In this document: piece by piece, positions 42,333 through 49,235 of the stretch
How positions within the stretch are numbered: position 1 is the stretch's first letter
Layout: each line of letters starts with the position of its first letter
Assembly (NCBI RefSeq): GCF_040096225.1
Contig: NZ_JBBMFC010000013.1
Span: 34,131 to 98,130, forward strand
Length of the DNA stretch: 64,000 bases
Direction of reading: 5' to 3'
From: Hominiventricola aquisgranensis
GTDB taxonomy: Bacteria > Bacillota > Clostridia > Lachnospirales > Lachnospiraceae
Position numbers and translations under genes: made by a program
The notes under the pieces: model-generated
Database searches by the model: none
Told to the model about the DNA's origin: nothing
Seen by the model: only the letters and a program-made list of their open reading frames with translations

Positions 42333-42334
42333 CT

Positions 42335-43714
42335 TTATCTCTGAAGTAGATTTTCCCCGATTCTCAGCACATCTCCGGCACCCATAGTTATCAACAGATC
42401 ACCGTGCATACAATTTTTTAATAAAAATTCTTCAATCTCTTCGAATGTGGAAAAGTAATCGCAGTCTTTTCCTATTTTATGCAGTTCTGCCTGCAGAGTT
42501 CTGGAGCTGATTCCCAGGTTGTCAGTTTCCCTGGCCGGGTAGATCTCTGCCAGTACTACATGGTCGGCAAGGGAAAGTGCTTCCGCAAACTCGTGCATGA
42601 ATGCGCGGGTACGGGTATAGGTGTGAGGCTGGAACACACACCAGATCTCACGATGCGGATAATTGGCAGCAGCCTTCAGGGTTGCCCGGATCTCGGACGG
42701 ATGATGGGCATAATCATCGATAATGGTGACACCGTTCACTTCTCCTTTGTACTGGAAACGACGGTCTGTTCCGTGGAACATAGCCAGACCTTCGGAAGCA
42801 GTCTTGAAATCAAAGCCAAGTTCCATGGTGGTCGCCAGGGCAGCCAATGCATTGGATACGTTGTGGATACCTGGTACATGAAGCTCTACCGGTCCTACAG
42901 GGGTTCCCTTGTGAACCAGTGTGAAGGATGCGCAGCCCTGTCTGTCATAGGTAATATCGGAAGCGGTGTAATCTGCCTCGCCGGACACTTTGTATGTGAC
43001 CAGATCAGCATCCACACCATTGGTAATCTCGTCTATGTTCTTGATTTCTCCATTCATTACCAGCAGCCCGTGTGCCGGGAGCAGTTCTGCAAACCGATGG
43101 AAGGAGTGGCGGATATCAGCAAGATCCTTGAAGAAATCCAGGTGGTCTTCCTCGATGTTCAGGATCACGTCCACAGTCGGGAAAAAGGACAGGAAGCTGT
43201 TGGTGTACTCACATGCTTCGGTCAGAAACAGATCTGATCTGCCGACGCGGATATTTCCACCGATCTCCGGCAGGATACCACCCACGGAGATGGTAGGATC
43301 TGCCTGTGCTTCCAGAAGGATCATGGAGATCATGGAAGTGGTAGTAGTCTTTCCGTGAGTACCGGCAACAGCGATGGCCGTCTTGTAGTTACGCATGATC
43401 TCACCCAGCAGTTCAGCTCTGGTCAGCATGGGAATGCCAGCGGATCTGGCAGCGGCAAACTCGGCATTATCCGGATGGATGGCGGCAGTGTAGACGACCA
43501 CATCGATGCCTGGTTTGATATTGTCTGCAGTCTGTCCGTAGAAGACAGTTGCTCCTTTCTCTTCCAGATGTCTGGTCAGTTCGGACCGCTGACTGTCGGA
43601 ACCTGAGATGGTAAAGCCTTCCTGAAGCAGAACTTCAGCCAGACCGCTCATACTGATGCCTCCGATACCGATGAAATGTACATGTACCGGTGAGTCAAAA
43701 TTTATCTGATACAT
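42335..43714 (-). CDS. murC: UDP-N-acetylmuramate--L-alanine ligase
   Basis: Adds L-alanine to UDP-MurNAc, the first amino acid of the peptidoglycan stem. 459 residues: N-terminal Rossmann domain with FIGIGGISMSGLAEVLL, central ATPase domain with AVAGTHGKTTTTSMIS and NIEEDHLDFFKDL, and DDYAHHPSEIRATLKAA with C-terminal FQPHTYTRTRAF. It ends three bases from the DnaA-box cluster and precedes dnaD on the same strand, but the dnaD promoter is separate. Confidence 0.96.
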   Translation of the reverse strand: MYQINFDSPVHVHFIGIGGISMSGLAEVLLQEGFTISGSDSQRSELTRHLEEKGATVFYGQTADNIKPGIDVVVYTAAIHPDNAEFAAARSAGIPMLTRAELLGEIMRNYKTAIAVAGTHGKTTTTSMISMILLEAQADPTISVGGILPEIGGNIRVGRSDLFLTEACEYTNSFLSFFPTVDVILNIEEDHLDFFKDLADIRHSFHRFAELLPAHGLLVMNGEIKNIDEITNGVDADLVTYKVSGEADYTASDITYDRQGCASFTLVHKGTPVGPVELHVPGIHNVSNALAALATTMELGFDFKTASEGLAMFHGTDRRFQYKGEVNGVTIIDDYAHHPSEIRATLKAAANYPHREIWCVFQPHTYTRTRAFMHEFAEALSLADHVVLAEIYPARETDNLGISSRTLQAELHKIGKDCDYFSTFEEIEEFLLKNCMHGDLLITMGAGDVLRIGENLLQR

Positions 43715-43744
43715 AAGAAATCCTCATTTCTGTTTTTTCCTATT

Positions 43745-43772
43745 ATTATATCGTCTTCAGAAGAAAAATCAA
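43745..43772 (-). promoter_or_regulatory. murC promoter
   Basis: Minus-strand TTGATT, 16-base spacer, TATAAT. Confidence 0.6.
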
Positions 43773-43841
43773 CGCACTTCTGTCAGGAAAGACCGGGTAA
43801 TATCATTTTGAACAAAAAAGCATGAAATCATATAGCAAAAA

Positions 43842-43890
43842 TGACGAAAACAAGATGAAAATTTATCAAAAACAAGAAAAAACTGTCGAA
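43842..43890 (+). promoter_or_regulatory. Possible Spo0A boxes upstream of glgC
   Basis: Two cores fitting TGNCGAA: TGACGAA at 43842-43848 and TGTCGAA at 43884-43890, about 60-110 bases upstream of the glgC -10. Confidence 0.4.
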
Positions 43891-43948
43891 AAATGTTAAA
43901 AAACGATGAATGTTTTTCTCTGTAAATGTTCACTATTTACAAAAGGTG

Positions 43949-43957
43949 TGCTATAAT
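43949..43957 (+). promoter_or_regulatory. glgC extended -10 promoter
   Basis: TGC-TATAAT with only a weak -35 (TTCACT at 43929-43934), consistent with an activator-assisted promoter. Confidence 0.6.
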
Positions 43958-44001
43958 ACAGACATCAAAGCATTATAATGTTTGCATCAAGAGGTGATAG
44001 C

Positions 44002-45276
44002 GTGATTAAAAAAGAAATGATAGCCATGTTGTTAGCCGGCGGTCAGGGAAGCAGATTGGGCGTGCTTACTGCAAAGGTTGCAAAACCTGCAGTTGCCTTT
44101 GGCGGCAAGTACCGGATCATTGACTTTCCACTGAGCAACTGCATCAATTCCGGGATCGATACGGTTGGTGTACTTACTCAGTACCAGCCTCTGCGGTTGA
44201 ACACACACATCGGGATCGGAATGCCGTGGGATCTGGATCGTAACAACGGAGGAGTAACTATTCTCTCACCATATGAGAGAAGCGCCGGAAGTGACTGGTA
44301 TTCCGGCACAGCCAATGCCATTTACCAGAACATTGACTATATTGATACATATAATCCAGAATATGTCCTGATTTTGTCAGGTGACCATATTTATAAGATG
44401 GATTATGAAGTGATGCTGGATTATCACAAAGAGAATAACGCAGCAGTGACGATTGCCTGCATGCCGGTTCCGTGGGAAGAGGCGAGCAGATTTGGTGTAG
44501 TCATCACAGATGAGAACGGACAGATCAATGAATTTGAAGAGAAGCCGGAGAAGCCGAGAAGTAATCTGGCATCCATGGGAATCTATATTTTTACGTGGAA
44601 AGTATTGAGAGAAGCACTGATCCGCATGAAGGACGTGCCGGGATGTGATTTCGGAAAGCATATCCTGCCAGACTGCCTGGAACGGGGCGAGCGGTTGTTT
44701 GCTTATGAGTACAACGGATACTGGAAAGATGTAGGAACTCTTGGATCTTACTGGGAAGCCAACATGGAGCTGATCGATATCATACCGGAATTTAACCTGT
44801 ATGAAGAATTCTGGAAGATCTATACCAAGAGTGATGCGTTACCGCCCCTTTACGTATCGGAGGATGGATTTATTGAGCGCAGTATTGTCTGCGGCAATTC
44901 TACGATTGAAGGAACGGTGATAGGATCTGTGATCGGAGCAGGTGTTACCATTGGAAAGGGAGCAGTGGTACGTGACTCGATTATTATGAAAGACACTGTG
45001 ATCGGACCTGGCTGTACGGTGGACAAGTCCATCATTGCAGAAGAAGTCGTGATCGGTGAGAACTGTAAGCTGGGTGTGGGAGAAAATATTCCGAACAAAG
45101 TAAATCCAAAAGTATACTCCTATGGTCTGGTAACGATTGGAGAGAAGACAGAGATTCCGGCAAATGTTCAGATCGGTCTTAACACTGCGATTTCCGGTAA
45201 GACGGAAGAAGCGGACTATCCGGACGGAATACTTGCAAGCGGCGAGACTTTGATTAAGGCGGGTGATAGAACATGA
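44002..45276 (+). CDS. glgC: Glucose-1-phosphate adenylyltransferase, catalytic subunit
   Basis: Makes ADP-glucose from glucose 1-phosphate and ATP for glycogen. 424 residues: LLAGGQGSRLGVLT nucleotide-binding loop, FGGKYRIIDFPLSNCINSG, GTANAIYQN, LSGDHIYKMDY and EFEEKPEKPRS. The C-terminal left-handed beta-helix has repeats such as VIGSVIGAGVTIGKG. The GTG start at 44002 follows GAGGTGAT by about 8 bases; an upstream in-frame ATG at 43978 lies before that site. It overlaps glgD by 4 bases, forming a coupled pair. Confidence 0.95.
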   Translation: MIKKEMIAMLLAGGQGSRLGVLTAKVAKPAVAFGGKYRIIDFPLSNCINSGIDTVGVLTQYQPLRLNTHIGIGMPWDLDRNNGGVTILSPYERSAGSDWYSGTANAIYQNIDYIDTYNPEYVLILSGDHIYKMDYEVMLDYHKENNAAVTIACMPVPWEEASRFGVVITDENGQINEFEEKPEKPRSNLASMGIYIFTWKVLREALIRMKDVPGCDFGKHILPDCLERGERLFAYEYNGYWKDVGTLGSYWEANMELIDIIPEFNLYEEFWKIYTKSDALPPLYVSEDGFIERSIVCGNSTIEGTVIGSVIGAGVTIGKGAVVRDSIIMKDTVIGPGCTVDKSIIAEEVVIGENCKLGVGENIPNKVNPKVYSYGLVTIGEKTEIPANVQIGLNTAISGKTEEADYPDGILASGETLIKAGDRT

Positions 45277-46391
45277 GAGCAATAGGAATCATTTTAGCGG
45301 GCGGCAACAATCACAGAATGAAAGAACTGTCCAGCAAGCGTGCCATTGCGGCTATGCCGGTGGCAGGAAGCTACCGAAGCATTGATTTTTCATTGAGCAA
45401 CATGTCCAACTCTCATGTACAGAAGGTTGCAGTGCTGACGCAGTACAATTCACGGTCCTTAAATGAACACCTCAGTTCATCCAAATGGTGGGATTTCGGA
45501 AGAAAGCAGGGCGGCTTATATATTTTCACACCGACTGTGACAGCGGAGAACAGCTACTGGTACAGAGGAACGGCAGATGCCATCTGGCAGAACATTGACT
45601 GGTTAAAGCAAAGCCATGAACCATATGTGGTGATCGCATCCGGCGATGGCGTCTACAAGATGGACTACAATAAAGTGCTGGAATATCATATTGACAAAAA
45701 AGCAGATATTACGGTTGTGTGCAAGGAGATGCCACAGGATACAGACATGAGCCGCTTTGGTGTGATCAAAGCGGACGAGACCGGCAGAGTCATGGATTTT
45801 GAAGAAAAGCCGATGGCGACAGATGCCCATCTGGTTTCCTGTGGAATCTATATTATCCGACGCAGACAGCTGATCGAACTGATTGAGAAATGTGCGGAAG
45901 AGGATCGGTACGATTTTGTAAGAGACATTCTGGTTCGTTATAAGAATGTGAAACGAATCTACGCATATAAGATGGATACTTACTGGAACAGTATCGCATC
46001 TGTGGATGCATATTACCAGACCAACATGGATTTCCTGAAAGCAGATGTGCGAAAGCATTTTCTGCACGATTACCCGGATATTTATTCCAAGGTTCAGGAT
46101 CTTCCGCCTGCAAAATATAATGCAGGAGCCAATGTAAAGAATAGTCTGGTTGCCAGCGGCTGTATCATCAATGGCACGGTGGAGAATTCTGTATTGTTTA
46201 AGAAAGTATTCGTTGGAAATAACTGTGTGATCAGAAATTCCATTATTCTCAATGATGTATATCTGGGTGACAACACCTGTATCGAAAACTGCATCGTGGA
46301 GAGCAGAGATACCATTCGGGCCAATTCCCGCTACGTAGGGGAAGACGGTGTAAAAGTGGTGATAGAAAAAAATGAAAGATATATTATGTAA
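45273..46391 (+). CDS. glgD: GlgD, regulatory subunit of ADP-glucose pyrophosphorylase
   Basis: 372-residue paralogue of GlgC with the same two-domain layout but altered catalytic loop: ILAGGNNHRMKELSSKRAIAAMP in place of GGQGSRL. It keeps GTADAIWQN, SGDGVYKMDY and a C-terminal beta-helix (VENSVLFKKVFVGNNCVIRN). In Firmicutes GlgD is a weakly active or inactive partner that tunes GlgC. The ATG overlaps the glgC stop (ATGA). Its stop codon touches the first base of the structured element that follows. Confidence 0.94.
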   Translation: MRAIGIILAGGNNHRMKELSSKRAIAAMPVAGSYRSIDFSLSNMSNSHVQKVAVLTQYNSRSLNEHLSSSKWWDFGRKQGGLYIFTPTVTAENSYWYRGTADAIWQNIDWLKQSHEPYVVIASGDGVYKMDYNKVLEYHIDKKADITVVCKEMPQDTDMSRFGVIKADETGRVMDFEEKPMATDAHLVSCGIYIIRRRQLIELIEKCAEEDRYDFVRDILVRYKNVKRIYAYKMDTYWNSIASVDAYYQTNMDFLKADVRKHFLHDYPDIYSKVQDLPPAKYNAGANVKNSLVASGCIINGTVENSVLFKKVFVGNNCVIRNSIILNDVYLGDNTCIENCIVESRDTIRANSRYVGEDGVKVVIEKNERYIM

Positions 46392-46538
46392 TGATTCAGA
46401 GCCATGCACATGCCCGAGAATATGGGACTCATGCTTGCATGAAGGCACATATTTCGGAGCATGTATATGGCGAGCAGCCATACATGAGCAAAAGGAAAGC
46501 CTCGTAGAGGCGATTTTGCGAATGTGGCTCTGAATCAT
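46391..46538 (+). ncRNA. Four-helix structured element (RNA or MITE candidate)
   Basis: A perfect 14-base terminal inverted repeat (ATGATTCAGAGCCA at 46391-46404, TGGCTCTGAATCAT at 46525-46538) closes three inner helices. These are 46409-46424 with 46448-46463, carrying a TCATG-CTTG-CATGA hairpin; a bulged stem-loop at about 46460-46486; and GCAAAA/TTTTGC (46488-46493, 46514-46519) enclosing GCCTC-GTA-GAGGC. No open frame and no terminator T run are present. It lies between glgD and spoVG. It could be a structured RNA, a processing signal, or a non-autonomous transposon; no clear target-site duplication is seen. Confidence 0.6.
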
Positions 46539-46582
46539 CAGGATATACAAAAACATAAAAATACAATATACAGGGGTGTCTT

Positions 46583-46855
46583 ATGAAAATTACAGATGTA
46601 CGGATAAGAAAAGTTGCCAGAGAAGGCAAGATGAAGGCGGTGGTGTCTATCACCATAGATGAAGAGTTCGTCGTTCATGATATTAAAGTGATTGAAGGAG
46701 AGAAAGGACTGTTTATCGCGATGCCAAGCCGTAAAGCGTCTGATGGAGAGTATCGAGATATTGCACACCCGATCAATTCTTCCACACGTGACTGCATTCA
46801 GTCTCTGATTCTTGAAAAATATCAGAGTACCATTGAAGCGGCAGCAGTAGAATAA
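46583..46855 (+). CDS. spoVG: Septation/sporulation regulator SpoVG
   Basis: 90 residues, complete. Family sequence seen throughout: MKITDVRIRKV, MKAVVSITIDEEFVVHDIKVIEG, GLFIAMPSRKASDGEYRDIAHPIN, then an amphipathic C-terminal helix. SpoVG is a small RNA/DNA-binding protein affecting cell division, sporulation and envelope genes. It is followed by a long terminator. Whether it is transcribed separately from glgCD depends on the structured element in front. Confidence 0.97.
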   Translation: MKITDVRIRKVAREGKMKAVVSITIDEEFVVHDIKVIEGEKGLFIAMPSRKASDGEYRDIAHPINSSTRDCIQSLILEKYQSTIEAAAVE

Positions 46856-46887
46856 AAAGTTACATAATTAAAATTTATAAGGACAAG

Positions 46888-46943
46888 AAAAAAGAAGAGG
46901 AGCGGTGCACCAATTGGTTAGTGTGCAACTCCTTTTCTTTTTT
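46888..46943 (+). terminator. spoVG terminator
   Basis: AAAAAAGAAGAGGAG-type strand at 46888-46902 pairs over 15 positions with CTCCTTTTCTTTTTT at 46929-46943; an inner TGCAC/GTGCA stem extends it. Confidence 0.82.
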
Positions 46944-47187
46944 AGATTGAAACAAAAACTTTTAGATTACTCCAATTTTCTCGGTGGAGCACAACTTTCG
47001 CGTTTGGCCAGATAGAAAGGAAGTCAGATCTGGCTGCTGGCGCAGAGAAGGGCATATGCCCGGAATTTACTGCGTAAAGAAAAATAAAACTATACAGCAT
47101 GTGTCAGATTTTTCTGAACCTGACTGATGAGCTGTGAATTCTCTAAATAAATTTTGTAATTGTTTATATAATATTTTGCAATCAGTT
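46944..47187. other. Gap with three stem-loops, no gene
   Basis: Between the convergent spoVG and chromate-transporter genes. CTCCA/TGGAG (46970-46989), GCCAGAT/ATCTGGC (47007-47034) and CGCAG/CTGCG (47041-47074) enclosing the palindrome GGGCATATGCCC can each form. There is no T run and no convincing open frame; it may be a decayed sequence or an RNA. Confidence 0.35.
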
Positions 47188-47760
47188 TCATAATAACACT
47201 CCGTGTATAAATGAGAGTCCTGTATTCATGATTCCTGCCAGAATCATGACCAGAATTGGATTTATTTTATATTTTTGCAGAAGGACTGCAGAAATGATGA
47301 AAATAAAAACCAGACTCCAATGGGTACTCCTAAGAGTAATGGCAGTTTTGCTTCCCCAGAAAGCGATTGTCAGAATGGAGACACCTGCGGCGGCTATCAT
47401 GGCAACTACAGCCGGACGCAGAGTAGCAAGGACACTCTGGAAAACGGATAAGTTTCTGTATTTAAGATAAAAGGATGCAATCAGGGTTACAATAAGGCAG
47501 GAGGGTAAAATGCACCCCAGAGTTGCGACCAGAGCACCTGGAATCCCAGCTATGCGGATCCCTACAAAGGTAGCAGAGTTGACAGCAATAGGTCCAGGTG
47601 TCATCTGGGAAATGGTGATTAGATCGGTAAATTCTGTCATAGAAAGCCAATGGTGTCCATTTACAACTTGTCCCTGGATAAGTGGCATGGCTGCATAACC
47701 ACCACCAAAACTGAAGAGTCCAATCTGTAAAAAACTTAGAAAAAGTTCCAGATAAATCAT
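47188..47760 (-). CDS. Half-size chromate transporter (CHR domain), second of pair
   Basis: 190 residues from the ATG at 47760, about six hydrophobic spans. CHR motifs: FSFGGGYAAMPLIQ near the N-terminus and ISQMTPGPIAVNSATFVG. Short CHR proteins work as heterodimers of oppositely inserted halves, and this one overlaps its partner by 4 bases. The usual annotation is chromate/anion efflux, but the natural substrate in gut-type anaerobes is unknown. Confidence 0.9.
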   Translation of the reverse strand: MIYLELFLSFLQIGLFSFGGGYAAMPLIQGQVVNGHHWLSMTEFTDLITISQMTPGPIAVNSATFVGIRIAGIPGALVATLGCILPSCLIVTLIASFYLKYRNLSVFQSVLATLRPAVVAMIAAAGVSILTIAFWGSKTAITLRSTHWSLVFIFIISAVLLQKYKINPILVMILAGIMNTGLSFIHGVLL

Positions 47761-48326
47761 GATGCAGAGGTCCTCCTTCTTTGATACGATATTTTTAATA
47801 TGCCAAGAGCTCCACATATTAGGATAATATAGATAACATTGACCTGAAAGATACAAGATGCTGTAAAAGCAGCAAACATAATGACATTGGAAAGGCAATT
47901 GTGCTCATGTAATATACCTCCGGCCATTTCATAAACGACAATGGCGATCACTGCACCTACACCGGACTGCATTCCCTCAAGCATCTGGCTTACCAGTAAA
48001 TTATCCCGAAAAGCGGTGTAAAAGAGCGAAATAACGGAGATAATGAGAAAAGGTGGTAGAATCGTTCCGACAATAGAAACAGCAGCACCAATCAGGCCTG
48101 CCAGCTTATATCCTACCACAATGGCACCGTTGACAGCGATAGCACCGGGAGCGGACTGGGCAATCGCTACTAGATCCAGCATCTCATCTTCATCAATCCA
48201 GTGGTATTCATCCACAAATTTCTTTTTCATCAAGGTAACAATTACATATCCACCGCCGAAAGTAAAAGCACTGAGATATAGGGTTGATATAAATATTTTT
48301 AATAACACATGTTTTTTATCCTGCAT
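47757..48326 (-). CDS. Half-size chromate transporter (CHR domain), first of pair
   Basis: 189 residues from the ATG at 48326, 8 bases after GGAGG; an upstream extension to 48386 lacks a ribosome site. Motifs FTFGGGYVIVTLMKKKFVDEYHW and IAQSAPGAIAVNGAIVVG, about six hydrophobic spans. Transcribed with the other half from a promoter divergent to a LysR remnant. Confidence 0.9.
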   Translation of the reverse strand: MQDKKHVLLKIFISTLYLSAFTFGGGYVIVTLMKKKFVDEYHWIDEDEMLDLVAIAQSAPGAIAVNGAIVVGYKLAGLIGAAVSIVGTILPPFLIISVISLFYTAFRDNLLVSQMLEGMQSGVGAVIAIVVYEMAGGILHEHNCLSNVIMFAAFTASCIFQVNVIYIILICGALGILKISYQRRRTSAS

Positions 48327-48390
48327 AGGAAATTCCTCCTCTTTAATAACACTTGTTTTGAAGAATTGTCTACTATCCGTTCCCAAAACA

Positions 48391-48419
48391 GTATAAAAAA
48401 TCTTTAACTATATGTAAAA
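48391..48419 (-). promoter_or_regulatory. Promoter of the chromate transporter pair
   Basis: Minus-strand TTTACA, 17-base spacer, TATACT. Inverted repeats ATTAT-CCT-ATAAT (48424-48436) and ATTAT-C-ATAAT (48435-48445) lie just upstream, as expected for a LysR-type operator. Confidence 0.6.
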
Positions 48420-48469
48420 TAGTATTATCCTATAATTATCATAATAATTTCATTATAAAGGAAAAGAAA

Positions 48470-48538
48470 ATGCCACTGAGACATATGAAAATTTATGTGG
48501 CTGTATTTCACCATAGTAACAGTATGGAGAGAAAATAA
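48470..48538 (+). pseudogene. Remnant of a LysR-family regulator (22 codons)
   Basis: ATG 48470, with AAAGGAAAAG upstream, reads MPLRHMKIYVAVFHHSNSM then ERK and stop. This is the typical opening of a LysR helix-turn-helix domain (xLRHLKIFVAVxxxxS), cut off before the recognition helix. It stands divergent from the chromate transporter pair, the usual place for its regulator. The rest of the gene is not found before pth, so it appears deleted. Confidence 0.65.
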
Positions 48539-48588
48539 ATTGTAAAAATGGACTGTCTGAATGACAATCGTACCAAAGAAGGATATCC

Positions 48589-48618
48589 TTGCAAATGGAA
48601 GCCACTGTGAAGTATAAT
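48589..48618 (+). promoter_or_regulatory. pth-mfd operon promoter
   Basis: TTGCAA, 18-base spacer, TATAAT, 48 bases before pth. Confidence 0.6.
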
Positions 48619-48666
48619 CGAACTGCACTGTTTAATGACAAGAATGAACGAGATAGGAGATATACG

Positions 48667-49227
48667 ATGTATGTGATCGCAGGTCTGGGAAATCCGGGCA
48701 GTAAATATGAAAAAACAAGACACAATGTGGGATTTCAGGTTATTGATCGTCTGGCTTCCAAATATCATATAGATATGAATACAAAAAAACACAAGGCCAT
48801 CTGCGGAACCGGTGTGATCGAGGGTGTGAAGGTGCTGCTGGTGAAACCTCAGACCTTCATGAACTTAAGTGGAGAGAGTATCAGGGAAGCGGTTGATTTT
48901 TATAAAGTTGATCCGGAAACAGAATTTCTGGTGATTTATGATGATATTTCGCTGGCACCGGGACACTTAAGAATTCGCAAGAAGGGAAGTGCCGGTGGAC
49001 ATAATGGAATCAAGAATATTATCCTCCATCTGGGAACCCAGGTATTTCCGAGGGTCCGTGTAGGCGTGGGAGAGAAGCCCGAAGGATATGATCTGGCAGA
49101 TTATGTGCTGGGACATTTTCAGGGGGATGAAAAGAAACTGATGGAAGAGGCTTACGACCGGGCAGCGGCCGCAGTAGCCGAGATCTTGACGGACGGGCCG
49201 GATAAGGCAATGAATGATTTTAATTAG
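48667..49227 (+). CDS. pth: Peptidyl-tRNA hydrolase
   Basis: Releases tRNA from stalled or dropped-off peptidyl-tRNA. 186 residues. Seen: MYVIAGLGNPGSKYEKTRHNVGF with the catalytic histidine, LVKPQTFMNLSG, VIYDDISLAPGHLRIRKKGSAGGHNGIKNI and VGVGEKP. ATG 48667 follows AGGAG by 6 bases; upstream in-frame codons are not supported. It is the first gene of a long operon with mfd 8 bases on. Confidence 0.96.
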   Translation: MYVIAGLGNPGSKYEKTRHNVGFQVIDRLASKYHIDMNTKKHKAICGTGVIEGVKVLLVKPQTFMNLSGESIREAVDFYKVDPETEFLVIYDDISLAPGHLRIRKKGSAGGHNGIKNIILHLGTQVFPRVRVGVGEKPEGYDLADYVLGHFQGDEKKLMEEAYDRAAAAVAEILTDGPDKAMNDFN

Positions 49228-49235
49228 GAGAAGTT

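Noticed and set aside
42044..42334. The DnaA-box region as the chromosomal origin of replication
   Set aside because: Firmicute origins normally flank dnaA, no dnaA/dnaN is near, no clear DnaA-trio track was found, and genes left of 35.8 kb run mostly on the plus strand, which does not fit divergent replication from here. A regulatory or titration role is more likely.
46391..46538. Structured element as a simple glgD terminator
   Set aside because: The closing stem is not followed by T residues and three inner helices are not needed for termination.
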